64,000 nt of DNA from Roseiconus lacunae (GCF_008312935.1 NZ_VSZO01000005.1:186001-250000), one strand, 5' to 3'. Counted from the first letter of the stretch, positions 36,115-46,900 are shown. Numbers and translations are program-made. Notes: generated by a model from the letters alone, not told the origin.

Positions 36115-38247
36115 TCACGATTTCAGCAAACGCAAGCCGTTCCCAATAACCAGCAGTGAGGCTCCCATGTCGGCGGCGATAGCGGCCCATAGTGATGCGA
36201 AACCCGCGAAGGTCAGCACGACGAATAGAGCCTTGACGGCCAGTGAGAATGCGATGTTCTGGCGAATGATGCTAAGGGTTCGCCGGGAATGGTGAATCAG
36301 CCACGGCAGTTTCGAGAGATCGTCGGACATCAAAGCAATGTCGGCAGTTTCGATGGCCGCATCGCTTCCGGCGGCTCCCATCGCAAGTCCAAGTGACGCA
36401 CGAGCCAGTGCGGGTGCATCGTTGACGCCATCGCCGATCATGGCGACGTGTTTGTGTTGCTCGACGAGACGCTCGACGGCGGTGACCTTGTCTTCGGGCA
36501 ATAGCTCGGCATGAACTTCGTCGATGCCCGCTTCTTTGGCGATCGCTTTGGCGGTCCCTTCATTGTCACCGGTCAGCATCAGCAATTGCTCGACACCTGC
36601 TTCGTGGAGCTTCGCGATCGCGTCGCGGGTTTCTTCTCGAATGGCGTCGGCGAGTGTAATGAAACCGCAAACGTGTTCATCGTTTCCAACCACCACGACG
36701 GTTCGCCCCGCTTCCTGCATGGATTCCAGTTGCTGGTGAACCTCCGGTGTTTCCTGTCCACGCTGTTCCAAATAACGATGGGAACCCAGCCAGAAAGGCT
36801 TTCCCTGAATCACTCCGGAAGCACCTTTCCCTTGAATGGTTACGAAATTGTCGGCTGGTGGAATGGTCATCCCTCGGGACCGCGTTTCTTCGACGATCGC
36901 CTTCGCCAGAGGATGGTTGCTGTTGAGTTCCAAGGCCCCGGCGCGAGTCAGCAATTCAGCTTCATCGTGTCCATTCATTGGCACGACATCAATCACCCGA
37001 GGTGCTCCCTGCGTGAGCGTGCCGGTCTTGTCCATCGCGATGGCTTTGAGGTGCGCGGGAACTTCCACATAAACTCCGCCCTTGATCAGCACTCCGTTGC
37101 GTGCCGCTGCGGCGAGCGAAGCAACGACACTCACCGGCGTCGAGATCACAAGGGCACATGGGCACGCTATGACCAGTAACACCAGAAAGCGATAGAGCCA
37201 ACCTGACCACTGATCACCAAAAGCCAAAGGCGTAATCAGCAGCATCAGCAAGGCCACGACCATCACAACCGGCGTGTAAACGGCGGCAAATTTTTCAACC
37301 CACTTTTCCGATGGGGCACGTTTAGAACCGGCATCACCGACCATCTTGATGATGCGAGCCAGCGTTGTGTCGTCAGCCGCTTTGGTCGTTTCGATTTCCA
37401 ACAACCCGTCACCGTTGATCGTGCCCGCAAACACTTCATCGCCGTTCTCTTTTTCAACCGGGACACTTTCTCCTGTGATCGGTGCCTGATTGACGCTGCT
37501 TGTTCCTTTCGTGATGCGACCATCGAGCGGAATCCTCTCGCCGGGTCGGACAACGACGACCGATCCGACGGGAACATCAGCGGGTGCGACGTCCTTCACG
37601 TCACCAGTCTGATCTCGCAGGTGAGCGGTCGGAGGCGACAGGTCCATCAACGAAGCAATCGCCCGACGCGCCCGTCCCACGCTCCATGATTCAAGCAGCA
37701 ATGAGAATGAGAACAGAAACGCAACCGATGCGCCCTCGAACCATTCGCCGATCAACACGGCTCCGACAACGGCGACTGACATCAACAGGTTCATATCGGG
37801 GCGGAGCGAAAAGAGCGATCGCCACGCCTTTGGCAGCACCAACACCAAGCCCGCAAGGATACCGATGCTGTAGAAGACGATCGAGGAAATCGGCACACTT
37901 TCGGTTTCGCCTCCGAGCGCCAACTGGATCACCAGCCCGACGAGCCCGAACAGGCCACTTACGGTGGTTAGGATTGATCGTTGATGCTGCTGCCAGAACG
38001 ATTGATCGTCGGTCGTCTCCGATCGGTCCCGCCAATGTTCTGACCGAAGCCCGGTTCGCTCAATCGCCGCAAGGACGTCTCCTTCCGTTACGTCTGTCCC
38101 GGACAGGTCGACGATCAATTTGCCATTGAGAACATCGAATCCCAATCGCTCTTCGTTTTTCACGACAGGTAGAAGTTCCCGCTTCAGAAGCGTGACCTCT
38201 TCCGCGCAGTCCATGCCGTAAATCCGCAATTTCATTTCTGATGCCAT
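36115..38247 (-). CDS. P1B-2-type Zn/Cd/Pb-translocating ATPase
   Basis: The 710-residue pump has one N-terminal HMA domain (about 5-68) with GMDCAEE, where the usual second Cys of CxxC is replaced by Glu, a known variant in zinc pumps. The membrane motif is CPC (362-364, IACPCALVISTP); D406 in DKTGTLT is phosphorylated; GDGVNDAP is present; and the last helix has ADMGASLLVIGNGLRLL. CPC with a late DMG-x-SL motif is the ZntA/CadA group. It exports Zn, Cd or Pb from the cytoplasm to the periplasm, where the RND pump can take over. It is the last gene of string B, 10 bases after the small membrane protein. Confidence 0.9.
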   Translation of the reverse strand: MASEMKLRIYGMDCAEEVTLLKRELLPVVKNEERLGFDVLNGKLIVDLSGTDVTEGDVLAAIERTGLRSEHWRDRSETTDDQSFWQQHQRSILTTVSGLFGLVGLVIQLALGGETESVPISSIVFYSIGILAGLVLVLPKAWRSLFSLRPDMNLLMSVAVVGAVLIGEWFEGASVAFLFSFSLLLESWSVGRARRAIASLMDLSPPTAHLRDQTGDVKDVAPADVPVGSVVVVRPGERIPLDGRITKGTSSVNQAPITGESVPVEKENGDEVFAGTINGDGLLEIETTKAADDTTLARIIKMVGDAGSKRAPSEKWVEKFAAVYTPVVMVVALLMLLITPLAFGDQWSGWLYRFLVLLVIACPCALVISTPVSVVASLAAAARNGVLIKGGVYVEVPAHLKAIAMDKTGTLTQGAPRVIDVVPMNGHDEAELLTRAGALELNSNHPLAKAIVEETRSRGMTIPPADNFVTIQGKGASGVIQGKPFWLGSHRYLEQRGQETPEVHQQLESMQEAGRTVVVVGNDEHVCGFITLADAIREETRDAIAKLHEAGVEQLLMLTGDNEGTAKAIAKEAGIDEVHAELLPEDKVTAVERLVEQHKHVAMIGDGVNDAPALARASLGLAMGAAGSDAAIETADIALMSDDLSKLPWLIHHSRRTLSIIRQNIAFSLAVKALFVVLTFAGFASLWAAIAADMGASLLVIGNGLRLLKS

Positions 38248-38257
38248 TCGTATGTCT

Positions 38258-38452
38258 CTATAGTTCCTGCCATGCCGGCGTATGTCTCACCCAAGGGCAA
38301 AGCACGAAACCCAGATAAAACAGGACCAAGAGCACCCCCGCGGCGATCCAGAGATTTCGGTCCGGCTTCTTGATCGTCAGCAGCAAGTAGTAAAGAAAGA
38401 AATACCAGACTACCGCTTCGAGCATCCCGAGAATGATGTGTTTGAGTTCCAT
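38258..38452 (-). CDS. Small membrane protein (64 aa)
   Basis: The 64-residue product, MELKHIILGMLEAVVWYFFL then YYLLLTIKKPDRNLWIAAG, has two hydrophobic helices and a short C-terminal CPWVRHTPAWQEL. It lies 5 bases after the CDF-like gene and 10 bases before the P-type ATPase gene, on the same strand. The tight spacing supports that it is real. I know no named function; it could be an accessory subunit of the CDF-like protein or of the ATPase. Confidence 0.6.
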   Translation of the reverse strand: MELKHIILGMLEAVVWYFFLYYLLLTIKKPDRNLWIAAGVLLVLFYLGFVLCPWVRHTPAWQEL

Positions 38453-38457
38453 TTTGC

Positions 38458-39108
38458 TTACTCCAGTTGTTCGTTAGATGGGTCAACGGCCCAAGCCTCG
38501 CGTCCGGCATTGAATGCTTCCCAAGCGACATAGGGAACGATTAGCAATGCCGCGACCGGGTCAGCCCACCACCAGCCCTGCCACTGCACGAAGGCCAGAC
38601 CAATCAACACGACGACCGTCTGATATTCACAGATCATCGTGTCGATCGCGTCATACTTCAGTGTGGGTGAACCCGTTTTCTTGCCGTAGTGATATTTGCC
38701 CCAACCCAGCAGCGGATTGATAACCAGCGAGACCAGCAGGATGCCAACGCCCCACCAAGACATTGATGCCGTTTCACCGCGGATTAATTTGCTCATCGCT
38801 TCATAGAGAATGAACAATGCGGCGATCGCAAATGCAGCTGACAGAACGCTCAACGTGACCTTCTTTCGCTTGAGCACATTGCATCTGCTGATGCCTTTTT
38901 CTTCTCCGCGAAGACGCCAGATCATAAACGCGGCGGAATTGCTTTCGACGATGCTGTCGACTCCCCAGCTGATAAGCGCCGAACTTCCCGTCGCGAAACC
39001 TGCGGTGAGCGAAACGACCACCTCGATGAGGTTGTAGACAAGACTCGCCGTTTCGATGTATCGCCCTTTGCGAATCTGCTCGATACGCTCATGGGTTGAA
39101 TCGCTCAT
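38458..39108 (-). CDS. CDF-like cation transporter family protein
   Basis: The 216-residue membrane protein has about five to six helices laid out like a cation diffusion facilitator. The helix-2 metal site region reads ISWGVDSIVESNSAAF and the helix-5 region reads KYDAIDTMICEYQTVVVL, so the usual HxxxD and HxxxD residues are D-x3-E and D-x2-D here, and the His are missing. There is no C-terminal cytoplasmic domain, so it is shorter than ordinary CDF proteins (about 300). It may transport metal or only regulate. It is followed by a small membrane protein and the P1B-2 ATPase. Its start lies 105 bases downstream of the thioredoxin gene. Confidence 0.65.
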   Translation of the reverse strand: MSDSTHERIEQIRKGRYIETASLVYNLIEVVVSLTAGFATGSSALISWGVDSIVESNSAAFMIWRLRGEEKGISRCNVLKRKKVTLSVLSAAFAIAALFILYEAMSKLIRGETASMSWWGVGILLVSLVINPLLGWGKYHYGKKTGSPTLKYDAIDTMICEYQTVVVLIGLAFVQWQGWWWADPVAALLIVPYVAWEAFNAGREAWAVDPSNEQLE

Positions 39109-39213
39109 GAATGGACCTGTGAGTTGTTCAAGTTCTGCCTCGCTTACGCATCACGAATCCCCAATGATATGGGAAGGCATGCCGCTGTCCTTGCCTTTCA
39201 TGAACGCGATGCT

Positions 39214-39696
39214 TCAGTTTTGTACACTGCCTTTTCCTTGGATGTTGTCGTTTCGCCGAAAGGGTCGAACAAAGTCGAGCAAAGCATCGACTGAACGCGC
39301 ACCAGCGCTTTTCTCAACGACATCTCCGTGCCTAAAAAGCATCAGTGTCGGTAACTGATTGATTCCGTACTTTTCATTGATGAAGGGGTTCTCTTGCACA
39401 TTAATCTCAACAACCTTGATTTCGCCTTGCAGCAATTCAGCCGCATCTCGGAACGCTGGCTTCATCTCCACGCAAGGTTGACACCACGGCGCCCACATAT
39501 CCACTAAAACAGGCTCGTCGGCTTCAAGCACCTCACGATGAAAACTCTGGTCGCTGACCTCAATGACGACTCTTGACTCGCGAGTGTCTGATGGAGAAGT
39601 CTGTGAACTACAGCCGACTGCAAACATGCCAAGTATCGCAAGTAAAGTCGGATACTTGGCTTGGAATAGTGAATCCGTGCGAGTGCGGTACTGCAT
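39214..39696 (-). CDS. Thioredoxin-like lipoprotein
   Basis: The 160-residue protein has a lipoprotein-type signal (LLAILGMFAVGC) and a thioredoxin domain (about 45-150) with the WCQPC active site (APWCQPCVEMKP), the cis-Pro region INQLPTLMLF and a C-terminal helix. The first 15 residues before the hydrophobic stretch are polar and basic. It should be a periplasmic thiol reductase or oxidase. It lies 9 bases downstream of the cassette B ABC ATPase, so it is part of the same operon; cassette A has no counterpart. It could keep the Cys pairs of the neighbouring permease reduced. Confidence 0.8.
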   Translation of the reverse strand: MQYRTRTDSLFQAKYPTLLAILGMFAVGCSSQTSPSDTRESRVVIEVSDQSFHREVLEADEPVLVDMWAPWCQPCVEMKPAFRDAAELLQGEIKVVEINVQENPFINEKYGINQLPTLMLFRHGDVVEKSAGARSVDALLDFVRPFRRNDNIQGKGSVQN

Positions 39697-39705
39697 GGGA
39701 CTTCT

Positions 39706-40389
39706 CTATGCGACGCGCCGCTCGTTCAATGATTGAGCACTGCCCTGCACAAGCCGCAGTGTCCGTTTGGCGAATGATGCGGTATCGCTATCATGAGTCA
39801 CAAGAATGATCGTGCGTCCGTCCCGATGAAACTCGTCCAAGTACTCCATCACCTGATGCCTCGTTTCATGATCGAGATTTCCCGTTGGCTCATCGGCCAA
39901 AATCACTTGAGGGTCATTTGCAAGTGTCCTCGCCAAGGCGACGCGCTGCTGCTGCCCCTGGCTTAGCTCGCCCGGGTGATGGTCTAGCCGATCGCTGAGT
40001 CCAATTCGGTCCAACAGTTCGCCAGCTCGATCGATCTGCTGCTTTGCAGAGAGCCCCGCAAGCATCATCGGAACCTGGACATTCTCCTGCGCGGTTAGCC
40101 ATGGCACGAGGTTGAAGGTCTGAAAAACAAATCCAATCTTTGTGCCACGCAATTTCGCGCGGTCTTCCACCGAAAGGTCGTAAAGTGAGACGCCATCGAA
40201 CGACACGTCGCCCTGCTCCGGCTTAAGCATGCCACCCAGGACGGAAAGCAGCGTCGTTTTGCCACTGCCACTAGGGCCGACAATCGCGAGAAACTCGTTG
40301 TCCTCAATTGCTAAGTCAACCGCGTTGAGCGCGGTGACCATTTTGCCTCGGCAGTGATACGTTTGCGTGACTTGCTTAAGTTGATACAT
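39706..40389 (-). CDS. ABC transporter ATPase, LolD/MacB type (cassette B)
   Basis: The 227-residue ATPase is a close paralogue of the one at 22600: Walker [19 protein letters not shown]-loop FVFQTFNLV, signature [14 protein letters not shown], Walker [13 protein letters not shown] and switch LVTHD. The length is identical and the large majority of residues match. It lies 67 bases downstream of the STAS gene and 9 bases upstream of the thioredoxin lipoprotein. It should drive the FtsX-like permease at 41019. Confidence 0.9.
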   Translation of the reverse strand: MYQLKQVTQTYHCRGKMVTALNAVDLAIEDNEFLAIVGPSGSGKTTLLSVLGGMLKPEQGDVSFDGVSLYDLSVEDRAKLRGTKIGFVFQTFNLVPWLTAQENVQVPMMLAGLSAKQQIDRAGELLDRIGLSDRLDHHPGELSQGQQQRVALARTLANDPQVILADEPTGNLDHETRHQVMEYLDEFHRDGRTIILVTHDSDTASFAKRTLRLVQGSAQSLNERRVA

Positions 40390-40456
40390 GGGAACTCCCT
40401 TTCGAATTGTAGATGTGATTTCTGTTACAGCCGGACACCCGCTGTGTGCGAGTTGA

Positions 40457-40993
40457 CTAGTTCGCCCGGCATACTTTCAAAAGTGCGGCTTGTAGATCTG
40501 GATAAACAGGTACAAGTCGCTGTACCTGAAAAAGAGACAGCAGACGATCGGGGTCACCTGCGATAACAACCTCCGCCGCACAGGCTTGGATTTTTTCCTT
40601 GGACGCGATCAAGCCGTTAATGAATCCTGCACCGCAAATCCGTATCGATGTCAGATCGAGCACAATTGGCACGACAACAGGTATGGTGAGGATCAAATTG
40701 ACGTCTCGAAAAACGCGAGCAAGCGCACTTTGATTGGAGGAGCTGAGTATCTCAGGGAATCGCAACACCCTGACGTCAACTCCTGGCGATATGCGTTCCT
40801 GCGTCAATCCTTCTCCGATTTGGCGGAGGTCGTCGCGTCGGCCACTATCGAGCGGCAGCGACGTCGACGAAACTCTCAGCTGAGTAAGCGAGTATTGATT
40901 ATCCTGCAAAATCGGCTGATGAATGCGACGTTGGAGTTCGTCGCCAGGTCGACGGCAACCGATTTCGACTGCATCTTGGTATTTGAAATTCAT
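40457..40993 (-). CDS. STAS-domain protein between permease and ATPase
   Basis: ATG 40993 ([20 protein letters not shown]) gives 178 residues; the longer frame to 41113 runs into the permease gene. The last 100 residues resemble an anti-sigma-factor-antagonist/STAS fold: VRVLRFPEI, then [20 protein letters not shown] with the usual D-S-x-G site changed to C-G-A-G, then [20 protein letters not shown] and [13 protein letters not shown]. The first half is variable. It lies 25 bases after the permease gene and 67 before the ATPase gene and is absent from cassette A. STAS proteins also occur as partners of lipid transport ABC systems (MlaB), so a regulatory subunit of the transporter is the best guess. 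Confidence 0.6.
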   Translation of the reverse strand: MNFKYQDAVEIGCRRPGDELQRRIHQPILQDNQYSLTQLRVSSTSLPLDSGRRDDLRQIGEGLTQERISPGVDVRVLRFPEILSSSNQSALARVFRDVNLILTIPVVVPIVLDLTSIRICGAGFINGLIASKEKIQACAAEVVIAGDPDRLLSLFQVQRLVPVYPDLQAALLKVCRAN

Positions 40994-41018
40994 GATTGAG
41001 TCACCGGGATGACATGGC

Positions 41019-42248
41019 CTACGCATCGTTAAATACCAGACAAGGATCCAAGCCGGCCGCTCGTCTTGCTGGGAGGAAACTCGCCAGCACAGCAACAAGC
41101 GTTGCAGCAACAAGACCGATAGCGAGTAACGCTGGCAGGGGCTCGACCGATACGTTCAACAACCGAGGCCCGAGGATGATGGCAAGCATCGTTCCTCCGA
41201 CGTAACCGGCGACGCCGCCGACCACCCCCAGAACCACCGCCTTGCCAAGAAACAGCCTGGTTACAAAGCCGCGACTTGCACCCAATGCCATCAGTGTGCC
41301 AATTTCTTGACGTCGCTCGGTAACATTCGCAAACATCACGCTGGCGATGCTACTCGCACCAACCAGTAACAGAATCGAAAAGAAGATCCACGACAGCCTT
41401 GACATCAAAGTGTTGACGGCAAGTTGCGTCTGAACCACCTGGGAAATGGTGACAATTTTGGTCTCGGGAAGTTCCGCAGAGAGGTTGCTAATCAAACTGC
41501 CGGCGGCGTCTTCGCAACAAGCGATGATTTCGATCACATTGACTACCGGACCAGTTCCTGCGAGTTCTTGAACCGAATGCAGGTGCGCGAAGATCCGCGA
41601 ATCATCAATCGTCCCGCCCTCAGGAAGAACTGCAATCACGTTGAACTTGGCATCGAACAGCCGAATGTTGTCCCCAACCTTCAACGCCAAGCTTGCCGCT
41701 GCATGACTTCCGAGGACCACTTCCCGTTCCCCCAGGTCTTTGATTGTTCGTTCGGTCGCAAGCGAACTGGGATCGTCCGACCCAGAAAGCGATGACGCCG
41801 AAGAACTACAACAACCACGATCGCTACCCACAGCGCCGGTCAGCATTCCAAGGCCTTGCCATGCGGACTTGGCTTGATACTCGCTACGGGGAAGAATTCC
41901 GGTGACTGTGATTTCTTGTCCGCTCGTCGAGGTCTCCACACACAGTTTGGGAGCCAAGTTCTCGACGCCAGGCAACCTCGCGAAGGCAAGTCGGGTGACA
42001 AACTCCTCCGGCATGGTCTCGCCGTGCATGTCCGCCGCATAGTAGTCTTGCAGTGACGCGTTGGGCGGCAACACCAGGACGTTTGCGCCAAGCGACTCCA
42101 TGTCCCCGGCAATCTTTCGCTGTGAAAACACCGCAATGTTCTGGATCGCCACCAATGCCATCACTCCGAGCGTTACGGCTAATAAGCTGGTGATCATGGG
42201 CGTTGGGCGTTTGCGCATCTCTTTCCAAATCAGATGGTGAATTTTCAT
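41019..42248 (-). CDS. FtsX/MacB-like ABC permease with Cys-Cys motifs (cassette B)
   Basis: The 409-residue permease is highly similar to the cassette A protein over its whole length, including [50 protein letters not shown] and [18 protein letters not shown]. It has one N-terminal and three C-terminal membrane helices and a periplasmic MacB-like domain with the two Cys pairs. The conservation of both Cys pairs in two diverged copies argues that they matter for function. The gene follows the Trx-like gene with 224 bases between and is followed by the STAS gene and the ATPase. I infer that it works on periplasmic or outer-membrane substrates, not on import. Confidence 0.85.
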   Translation of the reverse strand: MKIHHLIWKEMRKRPTPMITSLLAVTLGVMALVAIQNIAVFSQRKIAGDMESLGANVLVLPPNASLQDYYAADMHGETMPEEFVTRLAFARLPGVENLAPKLCVETSTSGQEITVTGILPRSEYQAKSAWQGLGMLTGAVGSDRGCCSSSASSLSGSDDPSSLATERTIKDLGEREVVLGSHAAASLALKVGDNIRLFDAKFNVIAVLPEGGTIDDSRIFAHLHSVQELAGTGPVVNVIEIIACCEDAAGSLISNLSAELPETKIVTISQVVQTQLAVNTLMSRLSWIFFSILLLVGASSIASVMFANVTERRQEIGTLMALGASRGFVTRLFLGKAVVLGVVGGVAGYVGGTMLAIILGPRLLNVSVEPLPALLAIGLVAATLVAVLASFLPARRAAGLDPCLVFNDA

Positions 42249-42411
42249 GGATCCCTCCGTGGATACTCTGTCGTCGGTGGCGTAAGTGGTTTACTGAAAG
42301 CCGGTGTTTGTCGGCTCGGGAGCCCAACATGGTCGCGGCGCGACGATTCGTGTCAGGCTGCCGAGCCGAGTCGTCGAGTTGCTTAAAAGGACAACTGCTT
42401 TCCGGCGACGG

Positions 42412-42431
42412 AAGCCCCACGCATGGGGCTT
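42412..42431 (-). other. Intergenic hairpin before cassette B permease
   Basis: A perfect 7-bp stem AAGCCCC/GGGGCTT with a 6-base loop lies in the 224 bases between the Trx-like gene and the permease. It has no T-tract. The matching spot of cassette A carries another hairpin. Confidence 0.35.
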
Positions 42432-42472
42432 GTCCGTCTACAAGTGCATTGAGTGTTTGGGCGAAATGTTTT

Positions 42473-43249
42473 CTAACGCCGCGTGTTACCCTGCTTGGCG
42501 GCTGCTTTGTTGAACTTGCAGTTCTCGTCTTCACAACACTTGCCGACTGCAGCAATGGTCTCCGCCAGGGTGTCGAATGAAACGGACTGATCAAACACAC
42601 CCAGCATCGATCCGGGAGGAGCCATGAAGGCGATTGATGCGGTCTGCCGGTCTGTCGGAACTTTCAACTGCTTGAGAAACCGCGATTCAGCCGGATCATC
42701 CGCACGCACGCTGACCACCTGCGTTCGGTCCCGATACATCTGATTTTCACTGAATGCTTTGATCGCTGGCGGCACCGTTGAACCATTTGCCGAATACGCG
42801 CACAGCAAGACAATTTGATCGTCCTGCAACGCTTTCAAGCAAGCTGCTTGACCAGGCGAGACAAACGACGCCTCGATTTGTTCGGCAGCGATCTTGCGTG
42901 GGAAAGCACTGCACACAGCCCCGTTTGGAGCTATAGCCACGACCGCTGGCAGCGGAATCCGAGTGGCATCAAACTTGGTAACAATGTCCTGGTTCGCCGC
43001 ATCCGTGACGTTCACGGGAACTGCGACCGCGTCATTTCGCGATTGAAGCGTCGTCTGCAACGTTTTGTACATCTGCTGTGTATTCGCGTCGTTCGCGCGA
43101 TAGAACAGCACAAATGAAAACTGGTTGTTGCCGGCCGCGGCTTCGATCGATTCTTGACCGGGGCCTGCTGCCTTGACGTTTGCGGTAGAGAAGCCGGCCA
43201 TTATGGCAAGACACGCGATTGCGATTCCGTGCAAAATACGAAAGGTCAT
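42473..43249 (-). CDS. Secreted thioredoxin-like double-domain protein with Cys/His tail (cassette B)
   Basis: The 258-residue protein has a signal peptide (MTFRILHGIAIACLAIMAGF, cleavage near KAAG) and two thioredoxin-like domains with FSFVLFYRAND, FDATRIPLPAVVAIAPNG and LKVPTDRQTASIAFMAPPG. No CxxC is present. The tail reads GKCCEDENCKFNKA. The cassette A protein (24681..25457) has the same length, domain order and tail type, and the two are clearly paralogous. It lies 258 bases downstream of the metal-motif lipoprotein and upstream of the permease. No named family is recognised. Confidence 0.7.
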   Translation of the reverse strand: MTFRILHGIAIACLAIMAGFSTANVKAAGPGQESIEAAAGNNQFSFVLFYRANDANTQQMYKTLQTTLQSRNDAVAVPVNVTDAANQDIVTKFDATRIPLPAVVAIAPNGAVCSAFPRKIAAEQIEASFVSPGQAACLKALQDDQIVLLCAYSANGSTVPPAIKAFSENQMYRDRTQVVSVRADDPAESRFLKQLKVPTDRQTASIAFMAPPGSMLGVFDQSVSFDTLAETIAAVGKCCEDENCKFNKAAAKQGNTRR

Positions 43250-43507
43250 CCTTGAAACTCCTTGCGAGCCGATGGGAAACGTAGACCGCGAAATCGATCG
43301 GCCGGCGATTTCACGATTGTGACTGTTCTTGATCTAGGCAAAGCGACAGAAGGCAAGCGTATGCGAACGATACCCTCTGTCGGAGTTGAGCGTGATCGAG
43401 GGACGAGGCATCCATGGGCTGGCGTAACTCCTCAGTCCCTCGACCACGTTTGCTTAAAGGCCACACGCGGTACGCGCATGACATAAATCATTGCAGACTG
43501 CCCGAAG

Positions 43508-43897
43508 CTATTCGGTGGGCATCTCGGGGCGTTCGCCGAACTTGGCTTCGTACAGTGACGCGTACTTTTCAAAATTCTCCGGGTGGTGGATAAAGCACTG
43601 CGAGTCGGGGCGATTGTGTTCTTCGCACCAATCACCTTTCGCTTTGAAGTCTGCTACCAGAGACTTGTCGCACTGAGCGCACTCTTCTTCCGGAACTCCA
43701 TGCTCGCCGCACCACCACTCGCCGTGCTGGTGCTCCGCATTATCGTGATCGCCATGCTCGTCATGGTCGGCGTGCTCACCTGAAGCGGGTGTCGCATCCG
43801 TCGAGGCAGTACCGGAATCAGAGCATCCGCTAAGCGACAGTGTTGCCGCGAAAAGGGCAGCACCAAGTAACATGGGGAATCGGAAACGATAGGTCAT
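43508..43897 (-). CDS. Lipoprotein with paired WC-x2-H metal motifs
   Basis: ATG 43897 (MTYRFRFPMLLGAALFAATL, lipobox LSGC) gives 129 residues; the longer frame to 44020 overlaps the pump gene. After a His/Asp-rich stretch (HADHDEHGDHDNAEHQHGE) there is a domain with WWCGEHGVPEEECAQCD and then GDWCEEHNRPDSQCFIHHPE, that is, two WCxxH segments with Cys in between. The same domain appears inside the RND adaptor at 47147 (DDWCSDHSVPASICVQC, GWCSKHGVHNCVLDHPE). This is probably a periplasmic metal-binding module that passes the ion to the adaptor. It is 46 bases after the pump gene. Confidence 0.7.
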   Translation of the reverse strand: MTYRFRFPMLLGAALFAATLSLSGCSDSGTASTDATPASGEHADHDEHGDHDNAEHQHGEWWCGEHGVPEEECAQCDKSLVADFKAKGDWCEEHNRPDSQCFIHHPENFEKYASLYEAKFGERPEMPTE

Positions 43898-43943
43898 TCT
43901 TGTACTCCTGAGAGGGGACTTAAATTTAAAACGGTAACTAAGA

Positions 43944-46900
43944 CTAGACCGAGGCAAGTTCCTGGCGGCGCTCGCTAGTTTCCTCGGGGGTGGACTCTTC
44001 CCTTGCCGACAATTCATCATCGGCCGTTGTCTTCTTGCGTTGAGGAAGGTTGAAGACGACGTACAGCACGCGCAACACGAGCAAGCTCATCACCATCGCG
44101 CTACAAACGCCGCCAATGACAACCGTCGCCAGCGGCCGTTGGACCTCAGCGCCCATGCCGGTGCTAAACGCCATCGGAACAAAGCCCAGGCTTGCCACCA
44201 GCGTGGTCATCAAGATCGGACGCAGGCGTGTCATCGCAGCTTCCTCGACAGCCTCATCAAGATTACGACCGCGGCGGCGAAGCTGGCGAATGGTGGATAC
44301 CAACAGCATGTCGTCCAGGACTGCCACACCTGACAGGGCAATGAATCCAACCGCAGCCGAGATGGAGAACGGCATGTCTCGAATCCACAGTGCAATCACG
44401 CCGCCGATCCATGCGAACGGCACGCCAGTAAAGACTCGCAGGGTGTCGATCCAGTTGCGGTACGTCATGTAGAGCAATGAGAAGATCAGCAAAATTGCGA
44501 CAGGAACGACAATCATCAGCCTCGCTTGGGCGCGCTGGAGATTTTCAAATTGTCCGCCCCACTCGACCCGATACCTTCCCGGCGGTAACGCAACTTGCGC
44601 GTCAACTTTCTGCCGAGCTTCGGCGACGAAAGTACCCATGTCGCGACCACGAACGTTCGATTCGATCGTGATCCGCCGTTGATACCACTCGCGTTTGATG
44701 GTGTTGGGAGCTTCTACCCGCTCGATGGTTGCCAAACGCGAAAGCGGAATTCGCTGTCCCGATGCAGTCGAAACCAATATGTCTTTGATCGCCTCGGGGC
44801 TGGCCCTCGCCTCTTCCGGTAAGCGAATGATCAGCGGAAAGCGTAACTGCCCTTCATAAACTTCACCGACGTTTCGACTACCGAGCGATCGAACTAGGTT
44901 CATGATCTGTGACGCAGGGACACCGTAGCGAGCAATCTCATCTTGCTTGATCCGGATCTGCAAAACGGGCTGTCCTGTAACCTGTTCAACTCGCACATCG
45001 GATGCGCCGGGAATGGATTTGAGAACGCGTTCGATCTCGGTTGCCTTTTGAACCATCAGGTCCAAGTCATCGCCGTACAGGATCGCAGCCACATCGGCGC
45101 GGACTCCCGAGATCATCTCATTCATCCGCATTTCAATCGGCTGAGACAGGGCGAGTCGTGGTCCAGGTAGATCGCGAAGTTCGCGCTGGACCAATCGTGT
45201 CAGTTCCTCTTGTGTTTCGGCTTGCTTCCACCGGTCGCGCGGTCGCAGCGTAATGAACAAGTCGGTCAGTTCCGTCCCCATCGGGTCGGTTGCCACCTCG
45301 GCTGTTCCGACGCGACTCCAGACGTGGGCGATCTCGTCCGGAAAGCTTTCCAGCAGCGTCTTTTCCATTCGCGTGTTGTAACGAATCGACTCCTCCAAGT
45401 CCGTTCCGGCCAGGCGAACGACATTGAGCGTGATCGCCCCTTCAGACAACCTGGGAACAAACTCGCTGCCAAGGTTCGGTGCAATGAGTCCAAACACGGA
45501 TACCATCAACAGCAATGCCGAGCCGACGACGAACACCTTGTGATTCATCGTGAATCGCAACACGGGTGCGTAAAGTCGCTTCAGCAATCGCACCAGCAAT
45601 GGATCTTTCTCTTTGATTCCTTTGGGTAGGAAGAGACTGGCCAAGACCGGCATCAACGTCAGCGATAAAACCATCGATCCGGCAAGCGCCATGATCACGG
45701 TCATCGCCATCGGACGAAATAGCTTGCCCTCAACGCCTTCCAATGTCAGGATCGGTAGGTAAACGATCATGATGATCAGTTCGCCGAACATCGTTGGCTT
45801 GCGAACTTCGATTGCGGCGTCACGGATGATCTCTAGTCGGCTGCGACCGTCACGGGGATGTGAAAGGTGGCGAACGCAGTTTTCAACCATCACCACCGAA
45901 CTATCGACAACCAGTCCAAAGTCGATCGCACCGAGGCTGAGCAAGCTGGCCGCGATTCCAAATCGCAGCATGCCGGAAAATGCGAACAGCATCGATAGCG
46001 GAATTGCCAACGCGACGATGATGCCGGCTCGCAGATTGCCTAGGAAGATAAACAGCACAGCGATGACGAGCAGACCGCCCTCGAACAGATTTTTCTGAAC
46101 GGTGTGAATGACGTGGTCGACCAACTCGGTGCGATCGTAGACCGTCTGAATCGTCATGCCAGCGGGGAGTGTGTCGCGAATCTGATCGACCTTATTTTTC
46201 AAGGCCCAGGTGACATCGTGACTGTTCTCTCCCATCAGCATGAAGCCCAAACCAAGAACCGCTTCGCCCCGACCATTGGCGGTCACGGTGCCTCGGCGGA
46301 TCTCATGGCCGATCTCGACGTTTGCTACATCGCTCACACGAATCGGCACGCCGTCTTCTGCTTTCACGACGATGTCTTTGATCTGGTCAATGTTGACCGT
46401 TCGTCCAACGCCATGAACGAGCAACAATTCGCTGCCATCGGTGATGGTTCCGCCGCCAACGTTCTGATTGTTCGCTTGGATCGCGTCGGTGACTTGCTCG
46501 TACGTGAGTGAATGCTTGATCAGAGCGTCAGGGATCAAACGGACTTGATATTGCTTCTCGTATCCGCCCCAACTGTTGACTTCGGCAACGCCCGGTACGG
46601 AACGCAATTGAGGTTTGACGACCCAGTCATGGACCGTACGCAACTCGGTAAGACGCTGAACGCGTTCTGCTTGCGAAACCTGTGAAAAATCGACTCCGTC
46701 GAACGTTAATACGTAGTGAAAGACTTCACCGAGCCCAGTCGATACCGGTCCCATTTGAGGACGTTCAATCCCAACAGGCAATTCGACGGTGCTCAGACGT
46801 TCGTTGATCAACTGCCGAGCGAAGTAGATATCGATCCCATCCTCGAACAACACAACAACCTGCGAGAGGCCGAATTTGCTGATCGAACGCATCACCTGCA

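Noticed and set aside
40994-41113. Longer start of the STAS gene
   Set aside because: It would overlap the permease gene by about 95 bases and adds no fold-related residues.
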